Assembly (NCBI GenBank): GCA_015680685.1
Contig: MNCI01034296.1
Coordinates: forward strand, 276,535 to 309,243
Origin: Gnetum montanum
Taxonomy: Eukaryota; Streptophyta; Gnetopsida; Gnetales; Gnetaceae
Length of the DNA: 32,709 nt
Direction of reading: 5' to 3'
Of this stretch, positions 20,482 to 28,899 are shown one piece after another. The notes beneath the pieces are model-generated. The model saw only the letters and a program-made list of their open reading frames with translations, had not been told where the DNA came from and did not search any database. The first letter of the stretch is position 1. Every line of letters begins with the position of its first letter. The position numbers and the translations under genes were made by a program.

Positions 20482-22417
20482 CTGAATGAAAACTCATCCT
20501 CGAGTTCCTTACAATGATATTAGGTAGGTATGGGATTATTGAGGGGAAATGGAACTAATGGAATGACATGTGAACGGATCCTTATTACAAGACTTGACAC
20601 AATTGGTGTTCATGACAACAAGGGGGAACACCTTATTACAATGACATCAGGCCACATTTGGCAGCTGAGAGAAAAGAGGAGAGAGAATAGAAGAGAAGAA
20701 GAGAGAAGAGTCTTGCTGCTGCCAACGCCTAGATTGCGCCTTCCGTTGTCCATCCCTAAGCGCATTATCCATTCTGCTCCTTGCATAGCCACTTCAGCGC
20801 TGCTCCATTCCAAGTGTTTGAGCCAGATCCATTCCATTGTTGTATGATTGCCATCTGCACACACAACACAATCATATATTAGCAAGGGTAATTGAATCAT
20901 TAAGTAAATAATACCTTGCTTCGGTTTAGGTTCATTGGCTAGGTTGTGGTATGGCTGATATGGATCTGGGAAAATGTAGATGATGACTACCAAAGGTGTA
21001 GGGGTTAAGGAGAAAAACGAAAAAATCCGGGGCTTAGCAGAAAAATCGAAAAAACAGGCCCCGTACCCCCATGACTAATCGCGAACCTCCGGTAGCGTTA
21101 GAATGGAGAAAGAAAAGGAGTAAGAAAGATAGGGAAAAAGGGACAACAATGGCATCAGTGAAATGGATGTCAAGATGGAAATGAACAAAAAGAAAATTAA
21201 TTGCAAAAATGTTAAGGAAAAGAAGTTAACTAATGTTCCGTATAGGATTGTCAATCCCCAAAGCAGGCTCATGTCCTTAATGCCCTGACAATCCCACGTT
21301 CAAACAGTCCATAGGCTCTGGGAATGTCCTTTGGAACAAGAGTTAAAGTCTTAACTGTAAGAATTTACCAAAAAGAAAACAATGCATCAACCAAAATATA
21401 TACACTAATGATACAACCGGCAATGAGATGAATAGTGGAGAAAAGGGTGGAGAGAAGGGAAGTGGAATGGAATCCCAAGAACAAGGTGGTGTACAGCCCC
21501 TTGTGTGGTTGATGATTAATGTGACTTGATGAATCTCATTCCAACTCAGGCTCAAACCAACCACTTCCAGTGACTTTGCATTAATGCATTTGGCGAAATC
21601 ATCCACTTGGATAACAAGGATGCATCTTCAAAGAGCCACCACCATTCTGACGAAACAAAGGAGAGAATGGGAAGCAAGAAGGGCCTTAGTTAGAGGGAAC
21701 ACTTTGGTTCCATAACCAGTGCTTGCAGCCCAAATTTTATTTCGTCTAGGGGTGTGCTTTGAATCCTCACTTTGGTTGTTTGTTTTTTTTTTTTGTGTTT
21801 TATATTTTTATGCGTGGGGACCACACCATGCAAAGACTTCTTTTATTTTTATTGTCTCATCTTCCAAAGAATGGGTAACATCGGAACGGTAAGAAAACTC
21901 AAGAAGTAAACATCCAAGCACCCAAGTGAATGACCAACACAAGAGCACCAAGTTCCCTTGAAGTCACACCCTTTGCAAGCCTTGAGTCCTTCCTTAGTTT
22001 GAGAAATACCTAGTCACCAATTTGTTAAAGTTCTTATTAGAAAAGGGAACTGTACATTTCCAAGCCAAGGGAAACCATAGACTTTGATGGATGGATGGAT
22101 GAAGTGATCTCATTGCCTACCATATCAAAAGAAACATACCTTAGTATCAACATTGGAACTTAAAGGTAAAAACCAACATTAGCAATCAATATGAAACAGT
22201 TCATACCATCGGTCTGAACACTTATTGGGTGACGAACTTACATGGTGGATGACACACAAACACACACAAAATAGAAAAAAGGTATAACGATGGTATAAAA
22301 CAAAAACATCAAAAGTTAAAGAATGTTGTAAAACAAAAATGTGTAAAACAAAAATGTTGTAAAACAAAAACGTGTAAAAAAAACAAAAACCGAAAAAGAA
22401 CTGAGGGCCCCATATGG
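20482..22417 (-). other. Noncoding 3' region of element F
   Basis: About 1.9 kb between the gag-protease stop and the polypurine tract. It is collinear with 3675-5692 of A at nucleotide level. A further GTCATGGGGGTACGGGG box lies at 21075-21059 (minus). Open frames exist (20993-20610; 21606-21343, minus), but their frames are not kept in A, so I call no gene. TTGTGTGTGCAG ending at 20855 (minus) resembles a 3' splice site, and A has TTGTGATTGCAG at the aligned place (5331-5342). Confidence 0.55.
22324..22390 (-). repeat. TTTTTGTTTTACA tandem repeat (element F)
   Basis: About four imperfect copies of a 15-16-bp unit, on + TGT(TG)TAAAACAAAAA, just after the gag-protease stop in element sense. 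A has T-rich equivalents at 3715-3800. Confidence 0.65.
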
Positions 22418-25400
22418 TTAGCATAGGTGGCCATCTCCCCCATGACTGAGTTGTAAGGGAGAGATCCGAAATAGTGAGTGCCTATTGGAGTTTCTGAGAA
22501 GTGCCCAACTTCTCCCAATTGATGATCTTAAGTTGAGGGGTGAAAGTTGGCGACGCTCACGTTCCAATGTGTCTATGCCACGGTTGTTGGCATGAGTTTC
22601 CTCAGTTCGTTCCATGCATATTTTTCTGCTCCTACGAGAAGCTGTCAACCACGGGGTGTCTACTACTTCTTGTGTGGTTGCTACATACAGGCATCTTTGT
22701 TGCAAAGTTTCTTGGGCACACCTGTTACATGGAGACATTTCCTCCATGTCATCACCCGATGAATCACTGTATGTGATGCATGGAACTATCCTCTTCTCGA
22801 TCTTTCCACATATGTTTATCTTGGAGATTTCCAAGGAAAGATCACGGATCCTAAGGCATGCATCTACTGTGCTTAGCCATGCCCTTCCCATTATAATTGG
22901 GAAGTCCCCTTCGTTGTTGTTAACATCGATCACTAGGAAGTCTGCTGGGTAGGACCAACCACACACAGTGGTGATAACGTCCTCCACCAAACCCAATGGG
23001 ATGGCAATGGACTGGTCTGCCAGCTCCAGTTGAATGTTGCTCTTCTTAAGTTGGGGCAGGTTCCAGGCGTGATACATCTTTCGCGAAATTAAGTTGACTC
23101 CGGAACCTGAGTCAAGAAGAGCTCGATGTGGCGCATTCCCAGCGATCTGCAAATGAATAAAGGGACTCCCAGGGTCAGTTAGTTTCCTGGGAAGGTGGCC
23201 TACCTTGATCCAGTCAGTTACGGTATGTGTTAGCATAACCGTATGCGTTACATTCCCTTGGACTGAAGGGTGCTCCGAAGTGTTAGTAGTTAGAGGCCTA
23301 TACATATACCCGTCCGCTTGTTGTTGCGAGAGCCTATCCGGGCTCCTAGTTCTGAAAAAGGGTCTCCTTTTTGTACAGTTATCGCCAGAACTAGTGTCCG
23401 GTTGGATATTTACACTCTGAATATTTACAGATCTCGCGGCGTGACGTTGCTGCGGTTGGGTAGGTAATTCCCCTTGCATTGTTGGAGCAGGAGGTGTTAT
23501 GGGAACTACTTGAGGAAAAGGTGCGGGTGGAGTTAGAGGATGGACAGAATGTGGAATGTCTCCCGGAGGAGAAGGAGTCCTTCTGAAGTACTCCCGAGCG
23601 TAGTAGTGACGGCGTGGAGTGTGACTCATAGCGTCACCTGGAGAAACTGGCTGCTGCACATAATAACCATAAGGATCAGGCTGCCGGTAAGGGTATCGAT
23701 GTGTTGGCTGTGGCATCCCCCATGACTGTGGGTATTGCCACTGCTGATGTTGCTCGATGGGCTGCGGAGGTGTTCCACTTGGATAATACGTCAAGGGTTG
23801 GTGGAACTGCCTCGGGTTACCTTGTGGATAAGGTAACCTTCTGGGTGTTTGCCGTTGATTAAGTCTTGGATTTAATGCATACACCCCAGACTCCTGCAGA
23901 TGTGAGATAATTGGACAACATCCCTTAGGATGGTCATAATAGCAGACCTCACATCCACCGTCATTGTCTGAATCAGAATTTTCAGCCTCATCGGAGTTAG
24001 AGATTTTTCCCTTACCCTTGTTATGTGCAGGGTTAAAGTTTCTCCGCATGTTTTTGCTTTTATCACTACTTTGCTCATCCTTAGACTCTTCTACGATTTT
24101 CAGGACTGTTTCTATTCGTGAGTCTAAGGAATCCCACATTTGGTCTACCTTAGCCGATACCTCCGTTGTTAACTTTTGGATCGGCACGGTTTTCCTGTTC
24201 ACCAACTCTTCGAGTGGTGACTCATCCTCCTCATCACAGAATTTCACTCCCTTCTTACGAAGGGAGGGATCACGGTTGTATTCCTCCGCACTTTCTCTTT
24301 TCCGTAGCTCACCCTCTTCTTGCGCTACTTGTTCCAACAATACTTCAACTTCATGGGCTCTTAGTTGGGAGAGTCTCCCTTGGGCGTAAGTCCCAAGAGT
24401 TCTTCTCGTTTCATTTCGTAGCCCATCCACGAGGTGGCGAAGTTGATCCCGCTTAGCGTACCCATGGCCCGGGCAACGATGTAGCAGTGTGTAGTAACGG
24501 GCCATGGCAGCATCCAAGGATTCATAAGCTCCTTGTTTCCAGCCTTGGATCTACTTACGCAAGTTGGACACTCTGGAGTACGTTTGATATTTGTTGTTGA
24601 ACAATTCAAGCATCGTACTCCACCTCCTGATGGTTTCCGGTTCTAAGGACCGGTACCAGCTCTCTGCTTCTTTGGTGAGTGTCCTTGGAAACAACTTGAG
24701 CTTCTGCCACTCATTATCAATATTCTGCAAGGCACAGGCATTGGGGAATGCCTGCAAATGATTTTTCGGATCAGCATTGTATCCCCCTTCAAATCGTGGG
24801 ATATTGTTCATGTCCAAATGCTTGATCCTGCTGTCTTTTAAGTGCCTTGTGGGAATCCTAACTGCCTATGTTATGTTAAGCATAGTTCGGGTTACGAGTA
24901 GGGGCTCGTCATGATCATCTCTTTCAGGACGTCTGTGATGTCTGCGTGGTGGTTTCCTACTTTCCCTACGTCCTTGCCCTTGTCCTAACTCCTCTCGACC
25001 TTCTTGTTGAGGTATTTCATCTTCCCTTTTACTTTTACTCTCTCCGTTATGCTCACGATGGTTGCGCCCAGATGTGGAAGGAGAGTGTGAATGGTGAGAT
25101 GAAGGAGAAGAAGAAGGGGATCCATCACCATGGCGATGTTTCTTACCTTCTCTTCGGCTGCTTCAGCCCTGATCGTTGTAACGATCTAAGTGTCCGTCCT
25201 TAGTGTGAGTGGTTGTTCCTGCCGTGAACAGTTGGTGCTCACGGGGATCAGAGCCTGTAGCATGTACAGTTGATCGAAGGCCCTGATGCTTATTCTCTTC
25301 ACCAGAGTGAGGAGGAGGAACATCATTCTCTAAGAAACCCATTGTGAGGGGTTCCTCGTCTCCTATTTCACTAATGACATGGGGGGCCTTGCCCTTCAAC

Positions 25401-25783
25401 AGTGAATGTTGGCTCTCTTGCCTTGTGTCCCGAATACGTTGGGCATTTGTGGGATGATAATCCCTTATGTCATAATCATCCAGAACGTATTCCGCGAGTA
25501 GTTCTTGCATGCCAATCTGCGCTAAGGCACGAAAAAGCATGTTAGGGGCAGATCTATCTGGGGGTAACACGATGTTACCTTGCAGATCCCTCCATCGCAG
25601 TTGTTCATCTTGATGGAGAATAAAAGTGAAGTCAGGGACATACTCATTAGGATGAGTATATGTGACCTTAGATTGTTTAGGACCTGGCTGATCTAGGTTA
25701 TGCGTGTGATGCTAACCGTCTCCTGGGTTGCCCTTAGGTGAGTTAATTTCGTGAGAAGAAGCTGTTTCTAATGGTGTGCTGTT
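22418..25783 (-). pseudogene. gag: Gag-protease frame with four stops (element F)
   Basis: A single frame of 1,122 codons runs from about 25783 to a stop at 22418 with no frameshift and four internal stops (TAG 25714, TGA 25165, TAG 24868, TAG 24553). No clear start codon is visible at the 5' end; E has an ATG at the equivalent place. In order: N-terminal block FTFILHQDEQLRWRDLQGN (~25650-25590); polar Arg/His/Ser/Glu-rich linker (25160-24900); gag capsid domain (NIPRFEGGYNADPKNHLQAF near 24810, LFPRTLTKEAESWYRSLE, RRWSTMLELFNNKYQ, LRHLVDGLRNETRR); an unusual zinc motif CEVCYYDHPKGCC from 23953; a Pro/Gln/Tyr-rich stretch; retropepsin with ALLDSGSGVNLIS (active-site Asp codon 23113-23111) and FPIIMGRAWL. 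After protease there is no RT; the frame ends LFRISPLQLSHGG. Gag would build particles and protease would cut it. The last 699 codons are uninterrupted. Confidence 0.85.
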
Positions 25784-25889
25784 TTACCGTTATTTATGTT
25801 CTTAATTAACTGATTAACCCTAAGGTTCGTTGAGGCTCACACCGATGTGAGTGATATCCCTTATGTTCAATTGGCGTAAAAACACTTAG

Positions 25890-25907
25890 TCCCTGGCAAC
25901 GGCGCCA
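25890..25907 (-). other. Primer-binding site (tRNA-Asp), element F
   Basis: Minus strand TGGCGCCGTTGCCAGGGA begins one base after the LTR end. It matches the complement of the tRNA-Asp 3' end (TGGCGCCGTTGCCGGGG) with one mismatch. Confidence 0.85.
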
Positions 25908-26325
25908 ATGATGAGTCGTGAGGTACCCCTACACTCAACCATACAAATATGAGCATGTACGCATGATCTGGTCGAACTCCGCAGACTAAATGCCTTAACG
26001 CCACAAGAAACACTTGGGGTTAATCGTTCGTTGTCTTCCCAGGCTTGCTTGTATGTGTCACGGTGTATGGTTAAGCAAGTCTGAGGTATATGATTTTTTT
26101 GGTATTTTTCAGTTTATCTCCTAAGCTATGAGGGAAAGGGTTGAGAAACTAACTAACTCTAACTAATGTCCTAAGTCTAAATTAACTAGCGTCAGCATCC
26201 GTTCCCACTTACCGGACACACCCTGAACTATGCAACTGTGGCTACCAAACGCTAATCGTTACTGGGATCACCACACGTAACGCAAGTGCTCGAAGTGGTC
26301 GTACTGAGGCACCTATTTAGCCTAA

Positions 26326-26612
26326 GTGTGATAAGCAGCCGATTCCTTGGCTAGCCGTACACACCCGTGGATGCTCGTAGCCAAGTCGTACTTATCACAC
26401 GTTCTAGCCTAGCGATGAGTAGCCGATTCCTTAACTAGCCGTACACATTGGACTACTACTGGGATTACCAAGCGCAGATCCTGGAATACGCTACTGGGTT
26501 ACCAAGCAGTCACAATGCTCGTAGTCAAGTCGTACTCACGCGTTGCGACGAGCAGCCGATTCCTTGATTAGCCGTACACATCCGTAGATGCTCGTAATCA
26601 AGTCGTACTCAT
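26326..26612 (-). other. Three-hairpin array in U5 (right LTR of F)
   Basis: Three related units share AGCCGATTCCTT…GCCGTACACA…GCTCGTA…AAGTCGTACT. Each forms a hairpin. Unit 1: GTGTGATAAG (26326-26335) with CTTATCACAC (26391-26400), and CTTGGCTA (26346-26353) with TAGCCAAG (26378-26385). Unit 2 carries ~60 bp extra in the loop: TGAGT (26416-26420) with ACTCA (26534-26538), and CTTAACTA (26430-26437) with TAGTCAAG (26522-26529), a mismatch in DNA but a G-U pair in the sense RNA. Unit 3: CTTGATTA (26563-26570) with TAATCAAG (26595-26602). Arms differ between units but stay complementary. The array lies downstream of the poly(A) site, hence in the 5' leader of the element RNA. A, C and E lack it. 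Confidence 0.75.
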
Positions 26613-26682
26613 GCACACTAGGAAAGCAATAAATAACAATAAAATAAAACCATGTACTGCAAGGTTTATCCAATCAAGTTCG

Positions 26683-26736
26683 TCTTTATTGCCGTACACA
26701 ACTTGTGTTCAGGTTACAAAGTTGCTCGAATAAAGA
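26683..26736 (-). promoter_or_regulatory. Poly(A)-signal hairpin (F right LTR)
   Basis: On +, TCTTTATT (26683-26690) pairs with AATAAAGA (26729-26736), with ACACAACTTGTGT in the loop. Element-sense RNA therefore has the AATAAA signal in the 3' arm, ~130 nt after the TATA box. Confidence 0.65.
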
Positions 26737-26858
26737 GCCGTTCACTCTAGGACTCCTACTACGGGCACATGGGAAATTAATCTAACTCTGGAGTGTTCAA
26801 ACTGCCAGAGCTTCGCTACTTCTAGCCAGGATTGGGAAATGAAGGGAGTGTCGCCTCT

Positions 26859-26927
26859 TATTTATAGATATGGCGGTGGACCACGATATCGCGTACACGA
26901 TATCGCATGGAGAGACGCGATATCGCG
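26859..26927 (-). promoter_or_regulatory. TATA box and three GATATC palindromes (F right LTR)
   Basis: CGATATCG at 26884-26891 and 26898-26905 and CGCGATATCGCG at 26916-26927 lie upstream, in element sense, of TATAAATA (complement of 26859-26866). The left LTR keeps only one palindrome, consistent with a 34-bp deletion between repeats. Confidence 0.65.
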
Positions 26928-26952
26928 GCACTATGCATGTCGTGTCTCATCA

Positions 26953-28190
26953 CAAATCCTTAGAATTGAAATCAATTCAAAGATGGAGTACCATGCTAGA
27001 ACTTTTTAACGATAAGTATCAAACTTACTCAAGAGTATTAACTTTGAGAAAACAAATTCAAGAATGGAAACAAGAGATACATGAGTCTCTTAATTGAATA
27101 ATGGGCAAGTACTATTCCTTATTAAATAGATGCCTAGGACATGAATTCTCTCAACAAGAACAACTATGACATCTCATTGATGGGCTAAGGAAAAAAACAA
27201 GAGAAACCCTTAGGGTATATTCCCAAGGCAAATTATCGGAGATGACCACTTATCAAATCAAACAGTTGATAGGCCAAGTGGTGAAAGAGGAAGGAAAGCT
27301 AAGAAAAATGGAATCAACTAAGGAGTATAACATAGACTGACCAATCAGAAAAAAGGAACATAAGGATATGTGAATCACAAGAGGAAGAAACATTAGAAGA
27401 TACAATCCAGTGGAAGACTCTACCTATCTAGAAATCAATCAATAATATTGTAATAAAGGTAGAGAAAATGTGGGATTCCATGGATGAGATGTTTACTATA
27501 ACACTCAAGATAGTGGAGGAAAGGATTGAACAAGTCTTTAACAAAAGTAAGAACAAAAAGAAAAAAAGAGACAATGGATTTGAAAACTAGAAAAATAAAG
27601 GGAAAGTTACTATGATGGAGCAAGTAACAAACTCAAGTTCAGAAGATGATGAAGGTTATAAGGTGTGCCAATACAAACATCCTAAGGGATGCTACCCTAT
27701 CATGGAAAACTTACAACAGTCCAGGCCATATTTACTTAATCCAAAGTTCGACAAGAAACAAATGCCTAGGAGATTACCTTAACCATAGGGTAATTTCAAA
27801 TAGCCCTACCATCAACCATGCTATCCAAGCGGGGCTTATCCTCAATCACAAGAGCAACACTAGCAATAATAGTAATAACCACAATCATGGGGAATGTCAC
27901 CACCAAGGAAGCAATATCCATATACGCAACCTAGTCCCTACGGATACTATGTGCAACATCCTATTTTCCCTAGAAACACTTCTGTTTAAACTTCCTCTCC
28001 TTATTATCCACCAAAATACCATAGATCCACAACTTCATGCATGGATCCTAATTCTTACATATTCCAACCAACACACAGTCCCTCATATCAAGCTCGCAAT
28101 CCATTACCACCAATCATGTAAGGAGAATTGCCAACACAACCACAACAAAAGATTGCTACTATGGTAGTCACCACATAAGAGGACATCATG
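26953..28190 (+). pseudogene. gag: Gag, 3' part (element E)
   Basis: Continuation of E's gag after element F, starting with the second CAAAT copy (26953-26957). Open to 27097: SLELKSIQRWSTMLELFNDK, LRKQIQEWKQEIHESLN. Then, with stops and frame changes, HLIDGLRKKTRETLR (~27173-27215) and KLRKMESTKEYN (~27297-27332). YKVCQYKHPKGCYP near 27657-27700 corresponds to F's unusual zinc motif with its first Cys replaced by Tyr. A Pro/Gln/Tyr-rich segment (27700-28150) follows. The capsid domain continues directly from the part ending at 19479. Confidence 0.75.
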
Positions 28191-28399
28191 ACAAGTGAAC
28201 TAAGATCCAAAAAACATTCTTTCTTTAAGGCAAATCCAAAAAGATTCTAAGGATAGGGACTTCATCTAACTTTGTCCTATTTACATAAGGTCCTCAGGAG
28301 AACACTATGCTTCTAACATCAACGGAAAAGAACCTTACTTTCATGTTCACATAAATAATTACACATTCGATCAAAGTAGGAGCACTTCCTAAGAAAAGA

Positions 28400-28760
28400 A
28401 CAAATCTTGGATGTCATTTAGTCTTCCTCTAAATATCAGAACACAAACCATGTATGGCTATATTAGATTCTAGATTAGGAGTTAACCTTGTCTCTTAAGA
28501 CATATATAAGGCCTGGAATCTCCCTCAACTAAAGAAAAGTAACATATGATGAGAGAGAGTTAATTAATCAATTGTTGTCCCACTTGGACAAGTGGAAGAC
28601 ATAATCATCATTACAATAAGTGGTTGGCCCTATTCTGATGATTTTGTAGTCATACACGTGGGAAAGAATAAAAGAGAACTTCCTATCATGAAAAGTGCAT
28701 GGCTTAGCACTATGGATGATAAGTTAGAAATTTGAGATTTTTCATTGAAAATCTCCAAGG
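28400..28760 (+). pseudogene. Retropepsin remnant (element E)
   Basis: AILDSRLGVNLVS with the active-site Asp codon at 28466-28468; the usual DSG is DSR here. It is followed by KAWNLPQLKKSN, LPIMKSAWLSTMDD (~28680-28715) and LSLKISKVDEA-like residues. Stops are present. The same protease is intact in motif in F (ALLDSGSGVNLIS). Confidence 0.7.
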
Positions 28761-28899
28761 TAGATGAAGCCATGATAATTCAAAGACAGAGAGTTCCATC
28801 TATCGCATACATCAATAATAGGTGCAATTGCATGCAAAGGATCTAGACAAATAGATACAATACCATCACAGCATGCAACAAATGTGTTAAAGACATTTG

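Larger units (their letters stand above)
19480..26952 (-). mobile_element. Element F: gag-protease-only gypsy retrotransposon
   Basis: A 7,473-bp element in antisense orientation inside the gag of E. It has LTRs of 991 bp (left, 3') and 1,044 bp (right, 5'), a 5-bp CAAAT target duplication, a tRNA-Asp primer site (25890-25907) and a polypurine tract (20471-20481). The 5.4-kb interior has one long gag-protease frame (25783-22418) and ~1.9 kb of 3' noncoding DNA. RT, RNase H and integrase are absent: the frame passes from the sequence after protease (RRCLYVATTQEV-like, as in E) directly to the residues that end pol in A (IFRI/LFRI, LSHGG). So F descends from an A-like element by a clean internal deletion and must have moved with enzymes supplied in trans. 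By hand count the LTRs differ at about 36 positions (~96% identity), mostly transitions. Confidence 0.9.
25909..26952 (-). mobile_element. Element F 5' LTR (right copy)
   Basis: Begins TGATGAG and ends CTCATCA on +, with the primer site on its inner side. In element sense: U3 with three GATATC palindromes (26927-26884), TATAAATA (complement of 26859-26866), poly(A)-signal hairpin (26736-26683), three-hairpin array (26612-26326) and conserved U5 end (ATTTGTATGGTTGAGTGTAG). Confidence 0.9.

Noticed and set aside
20610-20993. 127-codon minus-strand frame in F's 3' region, possibly env-like
   Set aside because: No signal peptide plus transmembrane layout that holds up, and A's aligned region does not keep the frame. 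Kept only as noncoding 3' region.
22540-24456. Several + strand open frames across F's gag-protease
   Set aside because: Antisense shadows of the long minus-strand frame, which has clear gag and protease motifs.
26326-26612. CRISPR-like spaced repeats
   Set aside because: Only three units, each a hairpin inside an LTR, in a plant retroelement; no equal repeats with unique spacers.
25909-26952. Hairpins in F's LTR as tRNA genes
   Set aside because: No cloverleaf, anticodon arm or A/B box arrangement fits the stems.
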